Positions 9,422-18,991 of a DNA stretch of 26,228 nt are shown piece by piece. Source of the DNA: Chromera velia (taxonomy: Eukaryota > Sar > Chromeraceae); NCBI GenBank assembly GCA_018398765.1, contig JAHBMJ010001779.1, positions 1 to 26,228 of the forward strand, given 5' to 3'. Under the pieces are notes generated by a model, which worked only from the letters and a program-made list of their open reading frames with translations, did no database searches and had not been told where the DNA came from. The translations under genes were made by a program, and so were the position numbers. Each line of letters starts with the position of its first letter. The first letter of the stretch is position 1.

Positions 9422-10114
9422 TACAAGCAAGATGTGGACATGTCCCTACAGGGGGTCTATCAGGAGGCAAATGGTATGTTGGGGTGGGCTGTTCGTCTCA
9501 ACTGGAGGAGAGCACTCTGGTTTTCCCTCCTCAGCAAAGCAACCACCAAACCCACCGCCCGCTATCTCTCAGCAGTTAAGACAGCTATACACGGGTTGAA
9601 AACCCACAGAGAGCCCTTTGTCCTTCATGGCTTGAAGGGAAGAGAATTCCATCTCGCCGGCTGTTCCGATGCCATGTGGAACCGCCTGAAGTATGAAGGC
9701 AGGCAGGAGGACATGATAATGCTCAATGATAAGTCGTGGGATCTAGAACGAGATGGGCCCAAGAATGTCATCTCGTGGGACCTATTCAAGGATAAAAGCA
9801 AGCACAGCTCATCATCAATTGGTGAGTTGATTGTCGTCTGTTGTCTGATCATATGCATCCCAAGGTGTGCACGATTCATTCGAAAGTTGTGGGGGAGAGA
9901 TCCGATCATTTCGATCTTTGTCGACAACGGGGCACTACATGATTGGGTCAGATCAGGGATTTTAGACACAGACACTGAGTATCAGGGGATGCTCGATTAT
10001 GTCCTTCAGTAGATCCAGAAGTGGGGGATGCGTATACAGTGGATCACCAGACGTGCACAGCCGGCAAATTATCTGTGCAAACCTATCTGGTTCACGGAAT
10101 CAATCTATAAATAA
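9413..10114 (+). pseudogene. Ty1/copia reverse transcriptase thumb and RNase H (copy 2); one in-frame TAG
   Basis: Duplicate of 4913-5614 with the same domain order and the same in-frame TAG, here at 10010-10012, so that stop predates the duplication. The first 120 bases are identical between copies. Later differences are almost all transitions. Confidence 0.8.
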
Positions 10115-10434
10115 AACAATTCGCAGTTTCGCTCGATTCATGCAGTATCGATCAAGCCTGTGATCTATTAAATGATTCACTTGCTCATCTGTTTGGGGGG
10201 TGAATCAGAACGGCGCAATGCGTGCGCGAATATTTGCAAACATGCAGAAATAAAATAAAATAAAATAAAATGCATGCATGCAAAAGCATGTTTGAAGCAA
10301 TTCAAATTGATGTCCATACATTCATGGTCAATGCAAGATATAAAAGCAGACAAAGACTACTCTAGGCAACTGCCAGAGGTTTTGCGTAAGAAGTACATCT
10401 TCATGTCGAACATGTCTAGAGCGCTAGCTCTTTC
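10115..10434 (+). mobile_element. Candidate copia LTR start and (AAAAT)n run, copy 2
   Basis: Counterpart of 5615-5934, with the same G-run followed by TGAATCAG at 10201. No gene is seen. Confidence 0.3.
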
Positions 10435-11104
10435 TCCTATCCCAAAACCTGAAAATTCCCGAAAATCTAAAAACCCAGAAATCCCGAACAATCCCAAAAA
10501 TACCGCACGTACAATCCCGAAAATCTAAAAACCTGAGAATCCCAAAAAGTCCTAAAAATCCAAAAACCCGAAAATCCCGAAAAATCCTGAAAATCCCGAA
10601 AATCCAAAATCCCGAAAATCCCGAAAATACAATATAATCCCGAACAGTCCCAAAAATCTGAAATCCCGAAAATTGAAAAACTCAAAAATCCCAAAAATAT
10701 AATGTAATCCCGAACAGTCCAAAAAATCTAAAACCCTGAAAATTCAAAAACCCGAAAATTCAAAAACCCGAAAATGCCGAACAAATTAAAGTTCAGAACA
10801 ATCCCGAAAATCTAAAAACCTGAAAATCCCGAAAAATTAATCCAAAAACCCGAAAATCCTGAAAAACGGAAATCCAAAAAATCTCAAAAATCCCGAACAG
10901 TCCCGAAAATCAAAAATCTCAAAAATCCTGAAAATTTAAAAATCAAAAAAAAAAAACGAAAATCCTGAACAATCCCGAACAATTCCAATTCCAATCCCGA
11001 AAATCCAAAAACCCGAAAATCCCGGGAAATCCCAAATTTAAATCCCAAAAATCCCGAAAAATCCCGAAAATCCAAAATCGCATAAAATCCCAAAAATCCC
11101 GACC
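10435..11104 (+). repeat. Degenerate CCCGAAAAT satellite, block R2
   Basis: Second satellite block, with the same unit types as R1 and a net gain of about 66 bases. It has more CCCAA and CCTGA variants than R3. Confidence 0.85.
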
Positions 11105-11429
11105 CGTGTATGCATGACTTTTTTTTTTAACATGCAACGCGGGCAATACGTTAATTCACTCTTAGACAATGATCTTTCAGACATATCTCAGACATTCTTA
11201 GACTGAGTAGTCAGTCATTATAAGGCATTAGTGAGGCTATCCGAGGCTCAGAGATGCTCAGAGCAGCTCTTGAGTTTGAGCTTGCGTCCTGCTTGGACTC
11301 AGTATCCTGTTCCGACCTCCGTGTCAGCTTAATATCATATAGCAGAGAGTTGTTTCTGGATGAAGTCTGTGTGAGACAGACAACAGTTTTAAAGTTTCTT
11401 GGCTAACTCCATGTGATCGATCCTGCGAT
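11105..11429 (+). promoter_or_regulatory. Exostosin 5' flank, copy P2 (heavily C-to-T mutated)
   Basis: Third-party comparison with P1 and P3 shows 15 transitions private to this copy, all C-to-T or G-to-A, and one transversion. It leads to an ATG at 11430-11432 followed by CAT CTG TAG, where the gene has TGG instead of TAG. Confidence 0.6.
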
Positions 11430-11447
11430 ATGCATCTGTAGAGTGCG
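11430..11447 (+). pseudogene. 18-base stub of exostosin exon 1
   Basis: Only the first six codons of the glycosyltransferase are present; the fourth is a TAG (11439-11441) created by G-to-A. The next base starts satellite block R3. Confidence 0.75.
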
Positions 11448-12111
11448 ACCCAGAAATCCCGAACAATCCCGAAAAAGCCAAACGTACAATCCCGAAAATC
11501 CAAAAACCCGAGAATCCCAAAAAGTCCTAAAAATCCAAAAACCCGAAAATCTCGAAAAATCCTGAAAATCCCGAAAATCCAAAATCTCAAAAATCCCGAA
11601 AATAGAATATAATCCCGAACAGTCCCGAAAATCCGAAATCCCGAAAATTAAAAAACCCCAAAATTCCAAAAATATAACTCCATTATAATACAATCCCGAA
11701 CAGTCCCGAAAATCTGAAATCCCGAAAATTCAAAAACCCAAAAATCCAAAAACCCGAAAATGCCGAACAAATTAAAGTTTGGAACAATCCCGAAAATCTA
11801 AAAACCTGAAAATCCCAAAAAATTAATCCAAAAACCCGAAAATCCCGAAAAATGGAAATCCAAAAAATCCCGAAAATCCCGAACAGTCCCGAAAATCCAA
11901 AATCCCGAAAATCAAAAATCCCAAAAATCCCGAAAATTTAAAAATAATAAAAAAAAAACGAAAATCCCGAACAATCCCGAACAATTCCAATTCCAATCCC
12001 GAAAATCCAAAAACCCGAAAATCCCGGGAAATCCCGAATTTAAATCCCGAAAATCCCGAAAAATCCCGAAAATCCAAAATCGCATGAAATCCCGAAAATC
12101 CCGACCCGTGC
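11448..12111 (+). repeat. Degenerate CCCGAAAAT satellite, block R3
   Basis: Third satellite block. It starts at the point in the satellite that corresponds to about 5978 in R1 and 10478 in R2, and directly precedes the intact gene's 5' flank. Confidence 0.85.
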
Positions 12112-12430
12112 ATGCATGACTTTTTTTTTAGACATGCAACGCGGGCAATACGTTAATTCACTCTCAGACAATGATCTCTCAGACATATCTCAGACATCTC
12201 AGACTGAGCAGTCAGTCACTGTGAGGCATCAGTGAGGCTATCCGAGGCTCAGAGATGCTCAGAGCAGCTCTTGAGTTTGAGCTTGCGTCCTGCTTGGACT
12301 CAGTGTCCTGTTCCGACCTCCGTGTGAGCTCAATATCATGTAGCAGAGAGTTGTTTCTGGATGAAGTCTGTGTGAGACAGACAACAGTCTCAAAGTTTCT
12401 TGGCTGACTCCATGTGATCGATCCTGCGAT
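12112..12430 (+). promoter_or_regulatory. 5' flank of the intact exostosin gene (P3)
   Basis: Likely promoter and leader region of the gene at 12431. It has a poly-T run, an ACGCGGGCAATACG stretch and four closely spaced CTCAGAC motifs. Function is inferred from position and from its near-identity with P1. No TATA-like element is obvious. Confidence 0.55.
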
Positions 12431-13250
12431 ATGCATCTGTGGAGTGCGACACCTTTGGGTCTCCTGGCTGTGGCCGCATGTCTTTTCTGTCAGGACTGCA
12501 CAAGAGCCACAGTGGAGGGTATGGCACTTTCAGTTTCAGGCGGACGGGATTCAAAGTCGGAAGTTTGCGTCCAAAATGACCTCGACATCAATCCCGTCTC
12601 TTTCTACATGTATCCACCAGTCCTCTTCTCTGGCTACACCGACTGCCTCAACGAACGACAACCTGATTTCAAGCACGGGAGTGGACCTGTGCTGATTCGA
12701 CAGCTGGCAAACCACCCATGGAGGGATGGACCGTCTGATGCTGAGATCTGTATTGTTCCAGTTTTGTTTGATCACCTAACTCTTGGGTGGTGCGCGGGAA
12801 CCCTCGAGCAGCATCTGTTGCAGGCGCGTCAGGTGATTGAAGAGGAGGACGCACGAGATCCGAAGAGGTGTCGCCACGTAGGCATTGCAACAAATTGGAG
12901 GTCTACCGAGAGCGTGGCAGCCTTCAGAAAATATGTCAGTAAGTATACACAGTGATTGACCGTCATCAGACAGTGTCTCTTCCCTGTCGTTTTTTATCTG
13001 TTGGCTGATCTTTCCATCCACCTCTAACTTTTCTTTCGGTCTGAGTGTTTCATTCACTTTTGGCTGTCGGGCTCCTAGATGCTTTCCACCTGTCTCATGC
13101 ATAGCGTATCCTTGTGACTTCCCGTCTCGACGCCCGCCTGTTTGCAAGCAACTGCCACGGCAAAGTGACCTGAATTCGTGCTCCCGACCTGCGGATGTGC
13201 AGACACGTTCAAAGCTTTTTGGATAGACACAGCGGTGCCTTGAATCTCCT

Positions 13251-13293
<43 letters not shown>

Positions 13294-15485
13294 ATCTGTT
13301 CAGTTGGGGCAAATGATATTTGCCATGAATTCGAAAGGAGACGGCTGCACCTTGCTGACGCCCTACTTGGCGTACAAGAGCGCTGCACCCCCGGGTCTGG
13401 AGGGGTATGGTCACAACACTCTTCGGTGGGAGGTGTACACGGACAGGCCGAGCAACCAGAAAGAGAAGAGATTTCTTGTCGAGTTCGGGGGACAGGTCGG
13501 TCGGTCGGTGGGTCTCAATGGCTCTTTGTCTGTCTGTCTAGTTGTGTGCTGCTCTTCGGGACCCTTTTCTTTTCATGTATTTCTTTCGCCCATTTGTCCT
13601 TCGTTACATGCTTTGTCCCTTCCTTGCTCGTCGCTTTCGTCACCATCCGCTCATCTGCCCCCTTCATTGCTGCCTTACTCCTCCTTTCTTCCCGTCCTCC
13701 TTGTCTGCCCCCTTCCGTCCCTCTGACCTTCCCCTCCGCATCGAGGAGAGCTTGCAGGTGAAGAGAAAGGATGGGTACGAGGACCGGTTGGCCCTCTTCA
13801 ACAGCACGGGGGAGATTCCGAAATCATACATTGTCATGGTGGACGATTGGGAGCGTGAGGGGAAGAGAGCGCACGTGAGGGCATGCCGGGGCCCGGATGA
13901 CACGGACAGGTGCAGGCGGGGCCGTGTATCCTTACAGGAGTTTACTGAGGTTGGTTGTGCCATCAGAACGGTCTATCTGAAGGCGGGCGGCGTTTTTCGT
14001 CTCACCCATTCGGTGTTCCTCTAAGTTTGACATTGTCAGAGCAGAACATTTTTCTTCTGCATGGCCGTTTTCTTTCTCAATTGGAAAAAACTCGATCGAG
14101 TGATTCTGGACGGACGAAAGCATGTTTTGGGCCGTCCTCATGCTTCTTGACCCAGCAGAGACGAAGTCATCGCATACGCACCGCTGTATGCCTAATGCTA
14201 TGAATTGTTGTGGCATCGCAAGGCAGAGAGATTCCATGCGTGGACGCTCTCTGCATACCTCCAGATTTCCTTTCCTTCTTCTGGGCCACAGGAAGAGATC
14301 TGTATCTGTGCAAGCACAGGAAAAGGAAGAAAATTGTATGTCTACTGGAAGCCCCCAAATCGGACAGAATGTCGGATTCATAGATATATAGGTGCTTGAA
14401 TGGAAAGAAGGATCCATGCACAGGCAGAAGGAAAGAAAGATCGACGGACAGATAGCTTCATGGGCAGACAGCGAAGGAGGGCAGCAAGGAATCTTTTGTG
14501 TCACCGAAATCCTCTCTGAAGTCTTGCTCGCTCCCTCCGCTTAGCCTCTGGTTCTCCTTCCTGCCCTGATTGGACTGTCATCTTTTTCTCTTCTCTTCTC
14601 TTCTCTTCTCTTTTGTGTTGACGGACGACACGTGGACTCGTCACTGTTTGTGCGTGCAGATCCGTGAGCATTCACGTTTTAGTCTCTTTCTACGAGGCGA
14701 TGAGCCTCTGAGTGACCGGCTTTTCAACGCGTTCGCCTCTCAAGTTCCTGTGGTGGCTGTTTTCGATGAGTCGGGGGACGGTTTGACCCCGGGGGGCGAA
14801 GAGGAGAAGTACGGCTGGGGGGGAGATCTGTTCTCTGGATGGCTTCCGTTCCCAGACATCATCCCTTGGAAGGACCTTTTGATCGTGATCGATGGAAAGA
14901 GTCAGTCATGCGTGCGTCATGAAGGTAGAGGGTGGGTCGAGAGTGGGACAGATGTGCAGTCTGTGCGCAAGCGAGTCGTGCTGCCTGAGTAATTGTCAGT
15001 GATATCATCAGACCAGAGGTAGTGCTTGATGGAGTGAGTAGATGCGCAGGTGAGTATGCACGAAAATAAAGAGGGAGTGTTTGATGGAGTGAGTAGATGC
15101 GCAGGTGAGTATGCACGAAAATAAAGAGGGAGTGTTTGATGGAATGCGATCGACGATGAGGGTGCGAAAAATGCATTGGTTTACGAATTCTTTCTGCTTG
15201 TCTGCTGTTCTTGCAGCCTTCAGAGAGGATCCTGCAGGCGCCCTCCGCTCTCTGGAGTCTATCCCGCAAGAGCAGCTAGAGAAACTTCAGAAGCAAATGA
15301 AGAAATACCGCCCCGACATCGACATAGGGGTCTTCAACACGCGAGTGGCGTCGAACCTCCTCAGGACAGCAGCCAAACTCCTGCCCGGGTCCTGCTCCAT
15401 CACGAACGTTGGAGAGTTGCAGTTCGGAGTGCACTCGCACTCGCACAAGCAACATAGAGACTGGCGGAAGAAAAGGGGGGGATGA
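12431..15485 (+). CDS. Exostosin-family (GT47-like) glycosyltransferase, five exons, about 465 aa
   Basis: Proposed exons: 12431-12934, 13304-13495, 13758-13949, 14660-14900, 15217-15485. Phases join cleanly, with donors GTCAGT, GTCGGT, GTTGGT, GTCAGT and acceptors TTCAG or TGCAG. The N-terminus (MHLWSATPLGLLAVAACLFC) is a signal peptide or type II anchor, fitting an ER/Golgi enzyme. YMYPP (59-63) and DAEICIVPVLFDH (103-115) match the exostosin start and the P-x-x-A-D-x-F-F-V-P region. FLRGDEPLSDRLFNAF (306-321), then VPVVAVFD and LPFPDIIPWKDLLIVI, match the C-terminal donor-binding region (PRG...S-R-R-L-F...G-C-I-P-V...P-F...W). The end has SIPQEQLEKLQKQM, like the family's terminal helix. 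The sugar substrate cannot be told. The first donor could instead be GTAAGT at 12939, but that breaks the frame into exon 2. All 18 or so glutamines use CAA or CAG. Confidence 0.78.
13253..13292 (+). repeat. (TG)n microsatellite in intron 1
   Basis: About 20 TG units just upstream of the exon 2 acceptor (CATCTGTTCAG at 13293-13303). Its length could affect branch point to acceptor spacing. Confidence 0.95.
14585..14613 (+). repeat. (TTCTC)n pentanucleotide tract in intron 3
   Basis: About five pyrimidine-rich units, roughly 50 bases upstream of the exon 4 acceptor in the 710-base intron 3. No other feature was seen in that intron. Confidence 0.9.
15021..15143 (+). repeat. 55-bp tandem repeat in intron 4, just over two units
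   Basis: Units start at 15021, 15076 and 15131 (AGTGYTTGATGGA). The two complete units differ at one base. Each holds GCGCAGGTGAGTATGC, a consensus 5' splice site, so the intron carries two strong decoy donors. Confidence 0.9.
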
Positions 15486-15818
15486 ACACGAATTAATGCC
15501 AAGCACAAACCTGGCTCTTTCGGAGCCGCAGAATTAAGCAATCTGACACCGATGGTGATGGAGAGAGACACTCTCTCCATCTCTCCTTGTCTCTGTCTGT
15601 CTGTAGATGTAGAGCGGCAGCTGATTGACACAAAGGAAAGTCAAAAGGTGAGGGAGGGAAAAAGAGGGCAAACGATCGAGGGACCGTCCTGCCAAATGGG
15701 GAAACGGACCCCTGCAAGCTTGCAGCGTTGCGTCCAAATATGTTCCAAATATCATGCATTCAGTCTCGATCGGCTTGGCTCAAAATAATTCGATCAATCG
15801 ACTTTCTGCATGCATTTT

Positions 15819-15854
<36 letters not shown>

Positions 15855-16300
15855 CGCAAAAATTGCCGTCGATTTGCTGATCTGCACAGACGACAGGTGG
15901 ATACCAGATTTCGCGGATGCAAGTCTTTCCTGCCGGACATGCGACGGCATGTGGACCGATGTACGAGGTCGTGAGACGTCAATTTGTATATCCGCTTGAT
16001 GACATGTTCTGACGGATTTTGGTTTTTGTGCTCAGATCTCTGCTGGCTGATTGGCACGAGTGCCCGGTCGAGAGGGTGGTGACTCTATGAGCGGGAACTC
16101 TGGTTTACTCTGAATCTGTTTTCCGAGCTTTGGTGCAGCTGTTGCTTCCAGACAATGATATTCCGTGTGTCTGAGGAGCACACACAATTGCACGCTCTCC
16201 TAGTTTGTTTTGTGCGTGGCGGTGCGTCTGTCACCGTCTGAAAACACATCAAACTGCACTTCTACGGTGATGCAGGTATGCATGCATCACTGGCAGTAGG
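15486..16300 (+). other. Gene-free stretch downstream of the glycosyltransferase
   Basis: No coding region is supported. It contains the poly-G run listed separately and short low-complexity pyrimidine tracts near 15570-15610. It presumably holds the gene's 3' UTR and terminator, but no canonical AATAAA was found close to the stop. Confidence 0.5.
15821..15854 (+). repeat. Poly-G run of 34
   Basis: An uninterrupted run of 34 G. It can form stacked G-quadruplexes and commonly causes polymerase slippage, so its exact length in the source is uncertain. Confidence 0.95.
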
Positions 16301-16740
16301 ACTTAGGTGTATACTATAGGGGCTGCACTATAAAATTCAAAAAAAAAAACTTTTTAACATTTTTAAAAAAATTTTAGAAACATACCGTAATAATCGTATT
16401 TGGGAGTAATTGGGACAATTAGAATGCTCAATTGGGAATTTGGAATCCCCAATTCTAGCCCAAATTCCCAATTCGGTCCAAATTATTCGGAGCAATTTGA
16501 AAGCATTTTTTTAAATGTGAAAAACTAAGTGTACAAAGCTGTATTTTTGTGCATAAACATTTCAAAACTCAAAAATTTCAAATATTTGAACACTAATTAG
16601 CTTTATATAAACATTAAGCCTTAAAAAAATATAATTGAAAATCATATATGTTTTTAATTAGAATTTTTTTAAGTGGAACCAATGGAAAACATATTTTTTT
16701 ACTATGTCAAGTGAAGACCTAACGTAGCTTGGTCACAGGG
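16301..16740 (+). other. AT-rich non-coding block with one strong hairpin
   Basis: Very AT-rich with no coding frame. A perfect 14-bp stem, AATTGGGAATTTGG at 16430-16443 against CCAAATTCCCAATT at 16460-16473, has a 16-base loop. Such blocks often mark old MITEs or LTR debris, but no terminal repeats or target duplication were found. Confidence 0.5.
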
Positions 16741-17055
16741 CTCGTACATGTATACAAAAAGCCTGTCAGTCCGGAAAGTCTCTTCCAGTCTTAGAATGAA
16801 ACGGCCAGAAGTTCAACTCAGCTTGATATGTGACTCAAATGAAATTCCTGCATGCATGCACGCCTTTGAATTTCTTGTAAGCGGCGTGCGGCGGCAGAGG
16901 CAGACGGCGCCCTTGGGCGCGCGGCTAGAGCATAGCTCCACTCCCTCCCTAAAGAAGGCAAGCAGTGTCGATCGAGACAGGGTTAGGGTACCTTATATAA
17001 GCACAACAACAAAAAGAAAATGATCAAACACAGTCGCATGCTCTAATCACTGAGC
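16741..17055 (+). other. Gene-free stretch beyond the copia 3' end
   Basis: A plus-strand frame at 16748-17023 exists but shows no recognisable motif. A GC-rich patch (16881-16925) sits in otherwise average DNA. For the minus-strand copia element this is where the polypurine tract and 3' LTR should be; neither is recognised. Confidence 0.4.
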
Positions 17056-18991
17056 TCACTCAAAATTGCTTAGCCAGGTCTCGACAAACTTCTTGAACTT
17101 TGTTAATCCATCAGCAAGCTGTTCAGTTTTTCTATCATAATGTTAGAGCTTTATACTAATTCTCTTTGCTTCCTGAACAGACCCGGCCAAAATCCCAGAC
17201 AGCTCCTCTTCTTTCTTTGTCACCTCTGTTTCCATTTGACTGAGGCACGTTGCACTGTTTGAAAACAAAATGACCTCAAGTTTTTGGGAAAGAAGACAAA
17301 GAGTGCGCAACAGTTTTGGAAGCCTCTTGAGCCCCATTTGAATTGCAAGCAGCTCTGCACTAGGGGCAGAAAGCACCTTTCTCTTCTCCTTGTGTATTGC
17401 CCAATCAAGAACGTTGAATCAATATCTCAACAACCAGTTTGTGTCTGCCAGCTGAATGACAAACGTACTTCTGGAACTGCAATTCTCTGCATAAAACGCT
17501 GCATCAACAAACAGACGCAAATGGGCAAAACGAAAACGAACCCAAATAAAACGCAAACGTTTTGAAGACGTGGCAATGAGTTGAAGGAGCGTGATAACTG
17601 CAGTAAGGTGTCTATGTATGGGTGTGTTCGAATACTGAGTGAGGGCATGGACAGAAAAAGAAATATTAAAACGCGATTGAGACACCTACATCGCTCTGCC
17701 CACCCAAATTCTCATGTCGCCCTCAAGGGTCATGTCCACTTCCCCTTCCTTTGGAGGAAGAAAATCTGACTCCACAAGCACCTTGCTTCTCTTTCCTTCA
17801 GAGAGATTGTCGAAAGATAGATACCCTTCCATGCTCTGCTTGATCACCCCCCCCTCTCTGCATATATCGAAGCCAACATGCTTCACCATGTCCTCAGTCA
17901 ACATCTGAGGATCTTCCATTGTAAGAGGGCCAGACCAAAACACCTGTCTGAGCATGGAAAGGGGAGAGGGAGAACAAGCTGCCAAGTCATCCACATAGTG
18001 ACTGAGCAAAGCACGGACAGCCAGAGGTTTAACATCGGTTATGCACGTGTCGTCTGACCTCTCTATCGACGGAACAGTCGACGGCTTTTCTGTGAGTACA
18101 TGGGCGCTCTCTGTAATCTCTCTCAATCCTAATCGAATGAGCAAGGCTCGTAAAAACAAACCAAAAATTTGGGGTACGTCTTTCAATCCGTATACCGCAG
18201 ACAACAAAAGCTCCCGCCCTCAACCCATTTACGATGGTAGAAGGGGGGAGCCACTGGGGCATCCTTACTCCTATCTTCCCTACAGAGGAAGGGCCGGGCA
18301 ACCTTGGTTACAGAAACGCACACATCACGTCTGCGAATGCGACTCCCCATCCTATCACCAATGTAAAAATGAAAAAGATACGAATTGATGTGACATTGGG
18401 CATGCCTGAGTAAGTCTCTACATTTCTTCTATCGAAAAACGAATTGCCAGCGAGAACGAGTCTTGCCTTTGCTTTTCTGATCAACTCCCCCCCTGTAGAG
18501 ACCAACTTCCATGTCATCACCCACATCAAAGGGCTGATCATCAGAAGAGAAGAAACAGAGAAAGCGGCTGAAGAGGAAGAAGACTGTGCAGATGCTGGAA
18601 GCTCTTCCCCTAAAGACTGAAAAGAAACCCACTTTCCAATCTCGCGGTCCCCTGCCTGGTCAAACTTGCCTGCCTTCATATCTTTCCACTCTGCCTGTTG
18701 ATGTATCTTTCCTTTAAAGGACAAACAGTCTGGCTTGCTGTCTGCTTTTCTGCACCTTTCTGCGGTCTCTGTGCCATGTCCCTGGCACTCAAACGAAAAC
18801 AAAAGAGCAGAACAAACTGATTCAGATGCATAAGAAGGGGAAGAAAAGGAAGAAGAAAAAGAAGAAAGAAAGTTGGCTCCCTCTTCCTCAGCTGCTGGTT
18901 CCCCTTCACCCCCCTCCTCCCCGGCACCCCCATCTCTGGCTGCGGCTCTATCTCCATCCTCTCCAGCTGCTCCACGCAGAACATTCAAAAA
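17056..18991 (-). pseudogene. Ty1/copia reverse transcriptase and RNase H, minus strand, several breaks
   Basis: Reading leftward from 18991: a Ser/Glu/Gly-rich linker, WKLVSTGGELIRKAKARLVL (finger region), then FADVMCAFL with the motif A Asp, then TAA at 18308-18310 with homology continuing in frame (RLPGPSSVGK). A frameshift near 18205 follows, then SAVYGLKDVPQIFG and the catalytic HYVDDLAACS. A TAG at 17686-17688 comes next, with homology continuing (VSQSRFNISFSV). RNase H follows with LRLFVDAAFYAENCSSRS, a frameshift near 17410, and LSAPSAELLAI. The third acidic site reads LFSNSATCL, with N (17257-17259) in place of D. After a TAA at 17143-17145 the same frame gives TEQLADGLTK, the usual copia end, before TGA at 17056-17058. 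Both TAA and TAG sites fit an ancestral Gln. Confidence 0.85.

Larger units (their letters stand above)
7308..11447 (+). repeat. Tandem array unit U2
   Basis: Second copy of the unit described for 2808-7307. Its satellite is about 66 bases longer, and it ends 18 bases into the exostosin coding region (ATG at 11430). There it joins the third satellite block at about 11447 with 1-2 bases of microhomology. Confidence 0.9.

Noticed and set aside
10467-12113. Minus-strand open frames of 70-96 codons rich in Phe, Gly and Asp (FGISDF, FRDFSGF)
   Set aside because: They are the reverse translation of the CCCGAAAAT satellite, overlap each other in several frames and lack any start context or conservation beyond the repeat.
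12776-13414. Minus-strand open frame of 212 codons opposite exostosin exons 1-2
   Set aside because: It is a shadow of the coding exon plus the (TG)n tract read as His-Thr repeats; the plus-strand gene explains the openness.
16981-16990. Telomere-like GGGTTAGGG
   Set aside because: Only about one and a half units; expected by chance.
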